A DNA stretch of 64,000 nt from Paragonimus skrjabini miyazakii (lineage: Eukaryota; Platyhelminthes; Trematoda; Plagiorchiida; Troglotrematidae), in assembly GCA_014338405.1 (NCBI GenBank), contig JTDE01001352.1:57409-121408 (forward strand). Reading direction: 5' to 3'. How positions within the stretch are numbered: position 1 is the first letter of the stretch; the number at the start of each line of letters is the position of its first letter. Below the pieces are notes generated by a model. It saw only the letters and a program-made list of their open reading frames with translations. It was not told the DNA's origin and did not search any database. Made by a program: the position numbers and the translations under genes. Positions 11,391 through 23,442 of the stretch are shown piece after piece.

Positions 11391-11605
11391 CCAACGGACG
11401 AAGAATGGCAGGCAGACAATCTCCCGATAGGAGGCGCCAATCACACGCAGAAACCAGGCAGAATTGCACACAACGTGTGAGCGGAAACCTGTGGGTGTTG
11501 TGGACTGGAATTCTGACTCATTAACGCGAGCGGGCGCGTAGCATGGTAACTGAGGAGTTGGACAATAAACTTTGTACTTTATTGGACGCCTTTTTGCTAA
11601 GATAA
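11391..11605 (+). repeat. Retroelement 3' tail, copy 1
   Basis: Shares ACCAACGGACGAAGAATGGC, ACGTGTGAGCGGAAACCTG, GTTGTGGACTGGAATTCTGA, GCGTAGCATGGT and ATTGGACGCCTTT, in the same order, with 38124-38342. The pattern fits the end of a non-LTR open frame plus 3' UTR. Confidence 0.75.
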
Positions 11606-13365
11606 TCATGATAATTCTGTTCTGTCAAAGGAGCTTAGGTACTGAAAACCGAGTTGCTCGTTTACGTGACTCAAGTACGATCATATCAGTGATGTTAAGT
11701 CTGGTTACTAAGCTGAGCACTGCCCCCGGAAGGTAAATGCTTGAATCCCGGGATTATTACAGCAATAGAGCTGCACGATGGTCCAACCAAAGTAAATGTT
11801 CCGGCTTGAGATTTTGTTGTTGATTGTATGTCGTTCGTCTGCACTTTGTATTCATATAACTTTTGGGGAAGGTGTTGGCTATATGTATCTTTGTCCGAAA
11901 GGCACTGCTAAATGGATGCACTCTGGATTTTATAAGTAAAACCATCCATCTCTCAATAAAATGACCGGAAGTTCTACTAAGTACTATCCTTGCTGTTACA
12001 CATTAGTACCAATAAATGAATCCGGTCGTACTATATCTGTCTGTCATTAAGTTCCAAGTCTTGTGCAGCTCACTATATACCGGGCCATTCGAAACCGCAA
12101 TGCTCACTGTATCTGAGAAAACTCAAATTGCAATGAAGCATAATTCACTGTTGGTTGAGGTTTTAGCGTTCAACTGAGACTTTCGGTTGGCCTACCTTAA
12201 ACGGAATCACTTGAAGAGAGTTTCGATCGTTGATTAGGGCTCATTAATTGTGCGAATTTTTCAGTCCACGACTTGCACTTTTCTGCATGCAGGACGCACC
12301 TTCGGATTCTGCTCCGATGACCTCACCAAAAACTATCATCTATATATCCCGCCACAACATGTGAACTAGCCCTAGGTCACCTGATCCCCTTCCGACAAAG
12401 CAGTAACAGTTCCGCTGACTTTAACCATGTATTGGCCAGGGCTTCAGAATTTTATAACCGAGTTCAAAAAGCTGAACTCAAAGCATTTTCTGTGTTCTAC
12501 TTGGTCGCAGTTTACATATCGCACATCAGGCGTCTCCTACTGAAACACTGCAAGCAACCGGTAATGACTGTGGACATTCGTTTTCCATAATATGTGACTG
12601 AAACTGTGATTTTTTTCAACATTAATCGTTTGTCGTTGCATCGTCTAGCGTGCTGCCGAAACCCTTATCATCAAAAGATACGCACACCTTGGTACGAGTT
12701 CAATTATGTGCATCGATAAGTACATTGCGCACCCAAGTAAGTTCTTACCTCAGAAATCAGCATCAGGTGTACACCACGCGAAGAAAAAAATAAGTGCTGG
12801 TATGCTACTGGTATACCTCACAGCATTGCATGATTGCGAGTACATTTAGACTGAGTAATTCAACCATGCAACTAAAAAAGTCAAATAGAGGGAATGAGTT
12901 AGTTTATCTTTGTGGCGGTGTCGACGATTCAAACTACAAAAACTCAACATAATCAGAATTACTATTAACACCTTTGAGTTGGAATGGCCAACTACGTCAA
13001 GAGGTTAATTCACATCGGCTTATCGTTATGCAGACGTACAAATCGTTTTAAGAAAAAATTGACTATTTACTTTGACTTATGGAATCAGAAAATTCTGGTT
13101 TCATGAACCATTTTTGAATCTCCTTGATCGACGGAGTCTCAAGAATTGTAGAGGTCTTCGTGAACATTACTTCAATTACCAGGAGAACAAATTGCAGAGC
13201 TAATGAACTGCACACACAGAAAGGAGGATTCAGCCGTGCCCAACATAAGAGATCTAAATTGGTGTTGACACAGGGAAATGAAAATACTTGAAGACAACCT
13301 ATTTCTTCGCCGATTACTTTCAAAAGATCACAGAAAGATGGTACGAAAGAAATCGTGAGCCTCAC

Positions 13366-13449
13366 CTGCAATGGTTCAAAACATCCACCTCTAGTGTGAT
13401 CCGCTTCCAACGGTCGGATCATAGAGAAAACCGGTAGGAGCACTACGAA
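13366..13449 (-). CDS. Probable internal exon of the large minus-strand gene
   Basis: The donor is strong (CATTGCAG|GTGAGG). The acceptor (ACGCTTAGATAG) is weak. It is a phase 0-0 exon of 28 codons reading FVVLLPVFSMIRPLEADHTR. The phase suits both neighbours, which would also join directly if this exon were false or alternative. The longer open frame around it (13063-13443) continues past the donor and is judged intronic there. Confidence 0.5.
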
Positions 13450-14552
13450 CTATCTAAGCGTTGGTTGTTACCCTCAAAGACTTGTCAGAATGCGAGTGTA
13501 TCGTCATCACATCTCTCAATCTCTGTCTGTTTGCACATAAATAGTCAAACGGACCAGTGGCAGACATGGCGTGGCCGTGTAAAAATCAGTTTGTAGAATA
13601 ATGTGTAAATAAATAAAGCTGCCCCTTGCGGTCGATGACGAAAAACGAGTGCACATGCGTAAAAGTTCAATGACGCCGAAATCAGTGCACTTTCCATCTC
13701 ACGTCCGAACCAACCAAGCGATGCCAATTCTTCTGTATGGAGCTTTCAGTGTCCCAGTAGTGACGTGAGTCAAACGAGCACTTTACAGGTACGTCAACTA
13801 CCATTCAGACATTTTTCGAAGAAGTCTGTTTCAATGAAACACTGTAGCAATAGCAGGAGTGGATTCCTAGTGATTAAACCTCGACAGATCCCCTGAATCC
13901 GATTACGACAATGACCGCATTGAACCGGAATGCAGTTTTCTAGAGTTCTACGTAAGGACTGTAAAGATTATTTGTTTGACTGACCTAAGTGAATGCAAAA
14001 AGCCCTTTTATCAGGGACTGCATGAGCACTGAGTACCCTGACTTGTGGTTTTCACTGATTGTCAATTAGGTGTCAGTTAAAATGTGTATTAAAATGTTTA
14101 CGGTTTGTCCCGGTGACTTGACAGTTAGATTGGGAACTGCGAATAACAATTCCACTGACCAGTGCCAGTTCATCTGTATGTGTCTTGGATAGACTGTGGG
14201 TTCAGTTATGGTATTACGAACGATACTCCATCTGAAACCGAATTGGCTTCAAGCTTTAATTAGCAAAACAATAAAATTCCGGATGCAAAATGTTTTCCAG
14301 CTCTTTCTAATGATGGTCGTCAAGACCGATCACTACCCACCAATTCAAACGAGAGACTATTTTGTAAGTGGCGCTTACCAAATATTACCTCCACCTGAGT
14401 TTAAATATAGAGTAGTGCAGGGTATGAATTATAGGCTTTAACTTTTCCGATGCTCTTATCCTTAATGTGAGTTTTGCCTTTTTTCCATGCTAGCTTTCGT
14501 GATAGCTGAAAACTAGCTGGTGATGGTGTCGCTACTGATAAGCATGTTAATA

Positions 14553-14553
14553 A

Positions 14554-14602
<49 letters not shown>
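14553..14602. repeat. (AAT)n microsatellite
   Basis: About 16 uninterrupted ATA/AAT units, immediately upstream of the retroelement fragment. Confidence 0.95.
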
Positions 14603-14769
14603 TGGTAAGCACAGGCGTCTTAACCTTGTCTCTATTGCACTAGAAAATACTGGCAGGTTTCATGATTCGACGGCTATCGAAATATTCAAAGAACCAGATG
14701 CTTGGAAGAATAGGATTGTTCGCCACCTGAGTGTGGACGTACCGGTTATACCTTTAATTTGACAGAGAC

Positions 14770-15760
14770 ACTGGAGCATCAGCTACTCTCTATGAGCCAA
14801 CAGCCTTGGCATGTTTTGACCGAAAATGCTGTTTTGAACTCAGTCGCCTAACACGCTCGATGAGACTATCACCATCCTAAAAAAGACCCAGTGAGCTAAG
14901 TCACCTTGTTGAACCCGTTGGATACTGGATGTGAATGCAGTTGTCCTGATCTCTATTCTTACACAAATACGTGATGAATGCTGTTCAGGGGAAAATACTC
15001 AAGAATTCATGAATTTGGCATTGGAGCTTCAGCCGGGTGGTAATCAACTGGTATTGAGTATACAGACGACGCTGCTGCAAAAAGTTTTTACGCAGAAAAC
15101 ATGCAGGTTATGCTTAACTGGTTGACTGTTCCGGTTGGTCTATATGACATCTAATTCTCACCCTAAAGAGTGCATTACAGATTGGGTTACCCCTGACCAT
15201 AACTTTCTCACTGTATTTTAAAAGTATTAGCCGCTTCACCCATTTAGATAATGTCATCTGACTGATTTGTGTTATTGCTGTTGCTACTAGGATAATGAGG
15301 GCACGTACCGCGGTTTGCTGATCCTTATCATTTGTCGTCAATCGTCCATCAAATGACAGGTTCATGACGCTTGTTTATGTTCACTCTTGTTTTATGAATC
15401 AGAGACCTCACTCATCCAGGCGGACGATGCAGCTAAAGCCTTGCTATTTCAACGCCGGTATCTCGCCAATCAATAAGTATCAAGTGAGTTGGTTATGTAG
15501 ACGATGCTACAGTCCATAAACGTGTACCATAGCAATCCCTAAGTTTAGGCAAGAAGAGGAAAACGGTACCTACACTGGTTGCATCAACGGCGCATCTACC
15601 ATATTGCTTATCTCTTATTAATGACAGTTGTAACAGATCGCGAGTCGGCCAGTCGATGACGTAGAGAAGTATTGCCTAACGGATGCAGGAGTGTGCAACC
15701 ATGCGCGTCATCGACTATAACGGTTCTGGGGCATGGAAATGCTTCACTCAGTGAAGAATC
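14770..15760 (+). mobile_element. Decayed non-LTR retrotransposon, reverse transcriptase to C-terminal region
   Basis: Reading across frames on the plus strand: LEHQLLSMSQQP (about 14775) corresponds to the LEHR..YQ.P segment. IEYTDDAA (15053-15076) is the catalytic (F/Y)ADD box with Ala to Thr. AENMQVMLNWLT follows it as in the family. RIMRARTAV is at 15289-15315. LLFYESETSLIQADDAAKAL (from 15384) corresponds to LLYGCETW.LR.ED. RHRL.RFWGM is near 15700. Many stops and frame changes make it a fossil. About 120 bases expected between the first two motifs are missing. Confidence 0.75.
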
Positions 15761-16495
15761 TTTATCAATAAGACTCTTTGCGAATGTCCATTATTTCATT
15801 TGTTTATTTGTTTGATTCACATGTTCGTATTATTTTATTTAGTAATCTGTCACTTCGTAAACTACTATCAGAGTAAGTGGTTGCCTGATTCACAATACAC
15901 GGCGTACAAATCAAGGATGAAAATGTGTTTCTGATTTGCTATGTATATCGTTAAAGGTTGTGGAGCCTTCGCGAGTCCCAGTGAAATCAGAGATATCACG
16001 TTACCGAGATAACGGAAATTTATGATGTAACGTGAAAAGCGGTTAACTAGTCATCACTGAGAGAAGCAAACGTGGTTTACAGCAGTTAGTCAAGAATGTG
16101 TAAGAGATGTGTAGAAAGTAGGTAAATTTTCGGTACAGATAGGTATTCTATTCAGCGAACGGAACATTCACACAAACGGTCATATATAACTTTGACAAGA
16201 AATCGATTTTTGCTCACAGTTTATATTCCTTCTGCACAATTTGTGAAAAAGTTTTTCTGACTGAGTACAACAAAACAGCACGGAACGCTTCCAGCGGAAA
16301 AAGCAGTCAAAAGATGACATTCTCTAGTCTGTGCTAATTCAAATCCGCAGATACATATACTTGTATACTGATATGGCAAGCAAAACTTGTACATGAACGT
16401 TGCAAATAACCGAAGCATCATAATTAGATATCTCTTGCTTAGTTTATCTATCTGATGGATTTGAACCACAGTGAAGAGATTAGCTACAATCGGAC

Positions 16496-16723
16496 GTGAA
16501 TTATTTGTTCTTCATAGAACACTATTTGATTCTGATAAATGGATTGAGAATGTTACGAGCAAGTTCTAATACTCTCGGTTTCAACTACCTCGGGTGGCTT
16601 TCCTCAAGAGGATTTCTTGATTTCGTTTACCAGACCATTGGACCTTATCCCCGGACTGTCCGACCTTACAAATTGAAAGTTGGAAATCAGAAGAGAGAGG
16701 GTTTCAAGAAGAAAGTATTTTAG
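16496..16723 (+). CDS. Unrecognised short open frame, plus strand
   Basis: A 75-codon frame with a basic C-terminal end (YKLKVGNQKREGFKKK) and an aromatic, hydrophobic middle (YLGWLSSRGFLDFVYQTIG). It lies inside an intron of the minus-strand gene. There is no clear acceptor, donor or known motif, so it could be chance, a nested gene or an exon. Confidence 0.2.
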   Translation: MNYLFFIEHYLILINGLRMLRASSNTLGFNYLGWLSSRGFLDFVYQTIGPYPRTVRPYKLKVGNQKREGFKKKVF

Positions 16724-17353
16724 AGCGAAAAAGAAACAACCCACATTTCAGATAAAGATGGGTTCAAATGGGAACGAATGATTAGTCAGATTTTGGAATA
16801 ACGACAGTTGATAAGACTGACCATCGTTCCAAACTGCATTCCAACCGCACTTCCATTATATAAAGGAATACTGTATACAGTACTCACAAATAAAGTGATG
16901 CCACGCTGCATAAACCAATGAGTTAACTTTTATGATATTGGTGTGCAGAGAGTTTACAATGCAAAGCTAATGTCAACGAATAATGAAAAATGAAAAAAGA
17001 CGACTTGCAATCCTCAATTACTTTTAGTGTGTTGGGATTGACAACTTATCATACTACAGCCGCGTGATAGTCCATAAACCAGCATGATTGTCACATAAAA
17101 TTATCTTATCGTTCTTTGGAAACTTATCTAAGCAATACATCGACCAGCTGAGTGAAATGTTATTTTCAGAGCATTTCGCGCAAAAAGCATGAAGAGTTAA
17201 ACCTACTATAGATTCCAAAAATTCAAACGTAAACGCGCCACTAATTAGTGGAATTTAGAATCAGCAATAGGTATAAGAGTACAACGTGCGATAAGGATGA
17301 AAATAGTTGTCATGTTCGTCAACTGTGCAAAACATTCAACCCGGTGAATTTAC

Positions 17354-17739
17354 CCAAGATAGTAAAGCCTTGGTGATCGCATCCAGGGATGTAGGATTGC
17401 CGGACGGTTCGGACTCCAACAAGCTTTGTACAGCCCCGCAGCCCCTGTAAACCGAACACAACGGGATCGCATCAATCAAGCGTTGTTCCAACGAGGAGTA
17501 GAACAGTTCTGACAGATAGTTTGCTGTGTGATACGATAAGTCTTCATGAGAGGTGGACACCCTGAACTGGGATTGACTGTGTGAACTGTGATCCTCAATG
17601 GTCAGACTGGCCAATAGACTTATAGCGTATCGCGTCCGTAACTCGTTATGCTGCGTGTGAAGGATGGAAGAACCAACCACAGTGGTCAGACTGTTCGCGT
17701 GGGAGCGGAAGAGGTTGCGAACCCGCTCCGCAGTTTGCA
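17354..17739 (-). CDS. Large internal exon of the large minus-strand gene (128 codons)
   Basis: The acceptor is ATCTTGTTTGCCTAG and the donor TCTTGG|GTAAAT. It has two leading bases and exits in phase 0. It is GC-richer than its surroundings. The peptide includes QTAERVRNLFRSHANSLTTV, NELRTRYAISLLASLTIED, a Ser/His-rich turn, and YLSELFYSSLEQRLIDAIPL. The pattern suits helical repeats with a loop. Two leading bases match the single base left by 18638-18767. Confidence 0.85.
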
Positions 17740-18637
17740 CTAGGCAAACAAGATAGACTGTGAACCAAAATGAATGGAATAACTAACTTGCGGCGGATGA
17801 AATTTAGTAAACAGGTATATGAGAATGCTGTTGTCATGATCTTTCTAACAGTGCTTTTGTCGCGACGGTTCGCGAGCACTCGAATAAATTATCTCAGAAG
17901 AAACAACATGATAGATAAAACGCCAAGATCAGTGACAAAATAAAGCACCTAATCAGATAATATGTCTAAGAAAGCATACGACTGATGTAACTATAACATA
18001 AAGATGCTTAAGAGCTAATAAGAATTTGAAGGAGGTCGTTAATTGATTGGGCAGTCGTTATCAACATTACCGATCTTAGATAAGCAAATTCATGTACGAT
18101 TCCTGCTAATGATTGTTTACACTTTCCGATGGTTTTCAACATCCTTTGCGACCCATATTTTCGGAAGAATTTCCATTCGCGACTCAAGGCATTAAATAAA
18201 TCGGCAATGCAAACATTTAAATCCTTATACTTTAAGAAGCAACCTAAGAATAACCGTCTCTTGAAAGCTTATCAACCCGCGGTTTTACACTACCAGCAAA
18301 AGTTCAGCGTACACTGGGTTAAGGATCCGGCTAATTTCTTGCCTTAGTCCTGACTATCTGATCTTAAAACCATCTTTTTCAGTTGTGCGTCGTAGAAGGT
18401 GGGAGTACACCTTTATTAGCTACTTTGGTTAGAACTTACATGGAGAGGTAACTAAAAATGTTTGGCTTGACAGCAGTTTTTCCTGTGATTTTCCTGAACA
18501 GGAATTAATTTTTCCTGAAATCCAATAATGTCATCTTTGCTCTGCAAAACATATACAAAAATTCGGACTCTTGACTCAACTCTTGTTTCATCTTAACACA
18601 TGCCACATAAAAGTTGAGTGAGACAGAATCGACACAC

Positions 18638-18767
18638 TATCGTGTATTCTGAGATGATCTACCAAACGCATATCTGGCATGCGTGAGATCGGATCGTGCT
18701 TGCGAGCTAGAGCTACACCATATCTCTTCATTTTTTGAGTCAATTGAATGCACTCGGCTGTGTGAAA
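18638..18767 (-). CDS. Probable internal exon of the large minus-strand gene
   Basis: An excellent acceptor (TCTTTATTGTTTGTACAG) opens a 43-codon frame, FHTAECIQLTQKMKRYGVAL to RMPDMRLVDHLRIHD. The donor chosen (CACGATA|GTGTGT) is modest; it leaves one base, as exon 17354-17739 requires. The exact 3' end is therefore less certain than the start. Confidence 0.6.
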
Positions 18768-19065
18768 CTGTACAAACAATAAAGACTGTAAGGTTAACAT
18801 TCGCGTGATTTTTCATTTTGATCACGCAACTGTGAAAAAGGTTCATGTGACCCAGGGATGGGAAATCCCTGAATTAGTGGGAAACAAACCTGAAAGTTGC
18901 TCAACCTCACACCGAGTCAGATAAGACAGAGATGATCTGTCACATGATAGAAAAGGATGGGATTACTCCCAGTGACAATTGAATCTCATAGGGCTGAATT
19001 AGGATATCAAAACCCAGCGAGTTTAAGTTCGCTCCAGTTGTCACGACAATTCATGATGCTCTCAC

Positions 19066-19137
19066 CTTGCTTAAACTAATAAACAATCCAACTAAACGCA
19101 GACTTGAGAATGTCGGTGTGCAATTCATAACGAGGAA
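19066..19137 (-). CDS. Probable internal exon of the large minus-strand gene
   Basis: A strong donor (AGCAAG|GTGAGA) follows a 24-codon phase 0-0 frame containing CTPTFSSLRLVGLFISLSK. The acceptor (AACAGAACCATAG) is weak, with T-runs further upstream. It fits the phase between 21790-21848 and 18638-18767. Confidence 0.5.
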
Positions 19138-19846
19138 CTATGGTTCTGTTCTACTAAAGTAAAAACAATTTTATTTACTGATAACTAGTTTTGCAGATTC
19201 GATAATTTATTTGCTCCCAAACATCATGACACCTGAAAATCTGGTGACAAAAGTGTTCTACACTTGAATTAGAATTGTATCTAAACGTGTTTGGTTGTTT
19301 GTGGCTTGTCGGTCGTCTAAGCCTTCGTAACTCATTCATCACAATGAGGTAACCTTCGTGAAACCCAAATAAAAGATTCACCTAAACGAACATTCTGGGT
19401 TGGGAGTTAAACCGATCATAAGTTTGCAGTTTATGTCAAAAATTACCCTTGTGTAAACAAAACTCACATCTGATAAAAGTACTTTTGGAAATATTTTCAT
19501 CTTCAAGTTTAAAATTGCTTTCAACTGGGAATTGTGCTCAGAACCTAAGTTTTAGAAAGTACTATCAACTGGGAGTCATCTGCAACTTGAAAAAAATTGC
19601 TGTGTTACCTGCCTGTTAGTTGGTAGCTTTCAGTGTTTGAATATTTAAGTTTAAGGTAAGTGGTTTATTGTTAAAAAAATTTTTAGCGTTTACAAATAGA
19701 CAACAGCCTGGTTATTGTGTGCATCAGGTTACCTATGAAGAACCGAAAAAATTGGTTGCAATCATGCTATACTTAGTAAACTAGTTTGTTGAATGTATGG
19801 TAGATACAGAATACCAAAACAATTCTTTGCATCACTTATAAGCATT

Positions 19847-19864
19847 AGACATGTTAACATGTCT
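19847..19864. repeat. Perfect 18-bp palindrome
   Basis: AGACATGTTAACATGTCT is its own reverse complement. It may be chance or a dimeric protein-binding site. Confidence 0.8.
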
Positions 19865-21049
19865 CAAATGATACCAATATATCCATCAGTAAAAACCACC
19901 CAACTTTACTGAAACCTAATTTACATGTTCAGTGGTTACTTTTACTTATTGACAAAGCACTATTTTAATGAGGAAACCACCTTAGTATCTAATCTGTGAG
20001 AAAAAGGAACGTATTTAGAGTGATGTAGTGACATCCGTTATCGTTTCTTGGTTGTATATTTACGGAAAGCTAACCTGTCTAAGTATAACCCTAAAAGATT
20101 ATGGACTTCAAACATGTGTAAGACAGAAGTCTGGTTTACTGAACGTAACGTCTAATTAATTCAAATAAATTGCTGTTGAAGTGTGGTAGACTGTTCTTGT
20201 ATGTTCGTAGCTAGTTTCCGCAGACACTCCAGTTTCAGAGACAGTTCACATAAAATGAATGGGCAAGAAAGTCAGTCATAATGTTTTCTATCAGTCGTTG
20301 AATCCATTCCACAACTGACACATGTACTCGTGCATTCATACCTTGCAGAATGTCTGTCCCAGGACTTTCATAATTGATCCGTAAAACTAAAATCTATAAG
20401 TTCGTATAAGTACGTAGCATACGCCATCAATGATGATAGAACATTTAACCCAGACGGGGCGATCTCACAGACTCACACTTTTCAGCCTTCAGATGAGTTC
20501 ATTCACTGATGCACTCTAGAAAAGAGTAGCAGAAACCAGTTTGTCTAACGGCGGTAGCACTGAATAGTGTACTGTTATTTCTATTCTGAAATTTCGTAAG
20601 TTCCAAGTTGACCTCAAAAAAGAATCTTATAGAAGCTTCCTAAAAAATTTGTCATATCAATGTAGTTGGGTTTTTATAGGTGATTTTTGGTTGATTCTCA
20701 GTGAACTCTATGCTATAATCCCGTTGGAAAAAACCACTGGCTACTAACATACCCGAACGCAAATAATTAATTATTGACAAGTAGAAACAAATTTTCGTTC
20801 ACAGAAATTAGACATCCCTTGTAACAGGTAGCAGCTTTTCAATTCCCATGGACGTGTCGGCCAACTACATTCCAGAATGAGAATTGGACTTGAATTTTAA
20901 TGTCGTTAGCGTTCGTCAGTAGTGTATATTTCTACCACGGCTGCGACTTAAACTGCAGTCATACTTTCACGATGCAACTACTGTGCCATTGAACTTACAT
21001 CAGGCACGATTTATTCATCATATACAAATGTTCTGACTGGTCGGTATAA

Positions 21050-21140
21050 ATTGCACCAGTGAACAGCATTATTGGCAAACTTTAACAAAGGCAATATTCG
21101 GGTCTAGTGCTTCCTTTTGAAAAGGCTGATTGAGAAGTCT
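21050..21140 (+). repeat. Hammerhead-SINE-like remnant
   Basis: GCACCAGTGAACAGC, later GGCAAAC, and then GGTCTAGTGCTTCCTTTTG with AAAAGGCTGATTGAGAAGTC follow the layout of the better copies (stem I, core, GTC, stem I partner, downstream module). GTC plus TAGTGC is intact, but the CTGATGA segment is not. Confidence 0.4.
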
Positions 21141-21789
21141 ACGTAAACAAGAAAACTGCAATTACTGGTGAGTCCAGCTTGATTCGAATCGACCAAAATC
21201 AACCAGTCAATGCAAGCGATTAAGATAGCTCGGCTAACTAAAAGTTTTGCCGTAGTCACCGATTGTGAGGTTCATGCACTTCTCATAATCATCGCGTATC
21301 ACATTTTTAGGAAACACCATGCATACCGGCACATGAAAGCACGCGGCAAGATTACATGTGCACATACAACACCACAGGTCTTGTATGTACAGCGTCACGG
21401 TTCACATTAGTGATTCAATAAACTCGTGATAAGTTTATGGAAACCCTTATCACGCCTCTTATAAATGAACTTTTGGAATCACGCTAATTTCACGTTTTAT
21501 TGTTCAAAAAAGTACGGCGGTCAAGGATTCCGACGCTGTCCACTAACTAGACTTTTGTGAAAATTATTGATCTGAGCCGCCGAAAATCACTGTTCCGTTT
21601 AAACTGAGCCAGATTGAGCAACTGAAGTGTGTGAACATGACATGTGGCACTAATTCTCTACAAATTATATACTAAGACTTATTGCACATATTTCTTCATG
21701 ATTACAAATGGTACGAGGAAGTTACGAAACGTTTTGAAGCAGTTACAGAAGGAAAGTTTTAAGTTTTTGGAGAATCAAAATAGTCTCAC

Positions 21790-21848
21790 CTCAAGCTCAA
21801 TGAGCTTGTTACACTTGGCTAGAAAAGAGTCAACGAAACTCGAAAGTA
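21790..21848 (-). CDS. Internal exon of the large minus-strand gene
   Basis: The acceptor TATTCTTCTGTGGTGAACAG lies in a T/C-rich context and the donor is CTTGAG|GTGAGA. It has two leading bases, 19 codons (LSSFVDSFLAKCNKLIELE) and exits in phase 0. The two leading bases match the single base from 25266-25341. A 105-codon plus-strand frame (21644-21961) over it is treated as a shadow. Confidence 0.7.
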
Positions 21849-22339
21849 CTGTTCACCACAGAAGAATACAAAAACTACATCGAACAAGGTTGGAAATGGG
21901 ACTACCATCTAAAATCACCGTGACCATTCGACCATGCTGTGAGATTTCGCACTCGGTTTAGGACCTGGCAACTTCATATACAGGCGGTCATTTGCATCTA
22001 GCTTTCTTCAAATAGCACTAGATTTGTAACCGGTTCATCTACCTGAGGAATCATTGTGGTCAGAAATTAAGCGATAACAGATCAAATTCGCTGCTGAGTG
22101 CTTACGAGTTGCGCGAAAGTAGATAGTGCTTTATCGGATCACCCAATTGACTGAGGTACTCAATTAGGATTAAACTGACTCAAACAGCTGAGGATATGCG
22201 CTGTTATGAGCCACAACGGATAAACTTGAAATGAAATGTCACACTTCGGATTCCATCAACCTAACATGACTTAGCTACAACGTCGACCAGGTATTTAGGA
22301 AGGAGGAGCATCTTTTCAAGTGAATAGCCTAGTCTGACG

Positions 22340-22720
22340 ATAGTGATTGTTGATTCTGGCCAGAATCAATGGAAGTTGTGTTCGGATCACTCCAACTGAA
22401 ACTGATAGTTGGATGGCAAGATGGCAGCTGGAGGATAGAACCACGGAACCGCCACACCCTGCGCATCGAAGCTACCGCCCGACTAACCGCCTACTACCAG
22501 CTGTGTACACAATGCCAATCTCAACTAATCCCCATACCTATACCCCATTGGTCAAACTATCGTACTGTAGGTCCTATACATATATCCCCCTGTATTGATT
22601 ACATTAATTACTGGCCGAACGTTTCTTGTATTATTACACGTGACGAACTCTGCATCGACACTGCGAACTTCCCCTTGAACTCGCTCTTTGTTTGTTTTGC
22701 ACCGCCGCATTGAACTGTTT
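22340..22720 (+). other. C-rich block with a 114-codon open frame
   Basis: The strand is markedly richer in C and poorer in G than its surroundings and stays open for 114 codons (22369-22713), with segments such as WQDGSWRIEPRNRHTLRIEA and LTAYYQLCTQCQSQLIPIP. No splice sites, start context or known motif were seen. It could be a mobile-element piece of different base composition. Confidence 0.3.
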
Positions 22721-23442
22721 ACGCCACCGTGTTATTGGTTGATATTTGCTGACGGCTAAATCCCGTGCACAGAGTTCACTTGGCTGTAAGCTGTATAATT
22801 TGCTAACTGTTGCTTATTTATGTACAGAACCAGTTTTATCTAAGTAAACCTTCAATATTCCGTCTTGTTCTGCTCTGAATCAAGAGATTTACAACCGCCC
22901 CGATAGACTGCGTATAGCCGTGAATCCTGACAGATTCTACAGTGACAGTAAACGTATCTCGAGGTGTAGCAGCCCACACTTCGTTGAAGCCGCAAATCTT
23001 TAAACTATAAACATACATATATATGTACATATTAGTGCATGTGTGGACACATAAACATCAAACTTACTGAAAAGCAGCAACAAAAAACATGACAACAAAG
23101 TGCAAAAGAACATTAAATGTGACAACATGGACATTAGCGATGTTTATTCCGTTCCATTTTCGTTTCTCAATGTGCCTAGTTACAAATGAGTGGCAACCCT
23201 TAATATGATACGGGTATCACGTAACAGAACTGTCTTGACAACCGGACAATTTTTGCACATTTACAACTAGACTGTTCCTTCCGGCTCAAATCTGGAGGTG
23301 CAAAGCCCCACAAACTCGTGATACATCAAGACGTTCGATAACTGCCAGTAAGTTTCCAGCAAAATCAACCTCATATGTTTGTTAAATTCAGAGATTGCTG
23401 TTATTTAGAAACGTAGTTATCGCATTACAAAAGTGTTTCTAG

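Larger units (their letters stand above)
10740..11610 (+). mobile_element. Internally deleted non-LTR retrotransposon copy
   Basis: 10755-11030 is copy B of the A/B repeat, with an endonuclease-start-like frame. About 50 bases later the frame reads YETTLRIILLHGYETS, corresponding to the V...VRS.LLYGCETW segment near the C terminus of trematode RTE-like reverse transcriptases. At 11280 it reads GHVQNRPARYLSHL, then NWRKVRGELVRTGNN, corresponding to the GHVLR.P and KKRRGGQ.MTW tail. Most of the endonuclease and RT are therefore missing. The last part (11391-11605) is a 3' tail shared with 38124-38342. Nucleotide repeats are direct observations; domain names rest on remembered family motifs. Confidence 0.7.
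9176..13365. other. Intron carrying a decayed non-LTR copy
   Basis: The 10740-11610 part is a retroelement derivative. Elsewhere I saw no repeat. A possible 45-nt phase 0-0 exon near 12750-12800 (donor TCTGAG|GTAAGA) was considered but has a poor acceptor. A conceptual frame at about 12420-12590 is unassigned. Confidence 0.4.
13450..17353. other. Intron carrying a decayed non-LTR copy and an AAT microsatellite
   Basis: Contains the retroelement at 14770-15760 and the trinucleotide tract at 14553-14602. The short plus-strand frames at 14196-14441 and 16496-16723 are discussed separately or rejected. Confidence 0.4.
19138..21789. other. Intron, with an 18-bp palindrome and a hammerhead-SINE remnant
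   Basis: About 2.65 kb of A+T-rich DNA. It holds a perfect palindrome at 19847-19864 and a SINE remnant at about 21050-21140. No exon was found. The plus-strand frame 21210-21410 is not supported by splice sites. Confidence 0.4.

Noticed and set aside
11283..11609. A 108-codon minus-strand frame, also partly conserved in the copy at 38012-38281
   Set aside because: The plus strand carries the non-LTR C-terminal motifs. The minus frame is a shadow conserved only because the DNA is repeated.
11690..11760. Possible 5S- or tRNA-like segment around GGTTACTAAGCTGAGCAC and CTTGAATCCCGGG
   Set aside because: No consistent secondary structure or full set of internal promoter boxes.
13063..13365. Continuation of the open frame downstream of exon 13366-13449 on the minus strand
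   Set aside because: A strong CAG|GTGAGG donor ends the exon. The rest has low coding character and no compatible phase at its own donor.
19847..19864. p53-family response element
   Set aside because: The palindrome has CATG cores, but the flanking purine/pyrimidine pattern does not satisfy two full half-sites.
20491..20560. Hammerhead-like CACTGATGCACTCTAGAAAAGAG...GAAACC
   Set aside because: The spacing between CTGATG and the stem is wrong and there is no flanking SINE module, so it was not counted as a family member.
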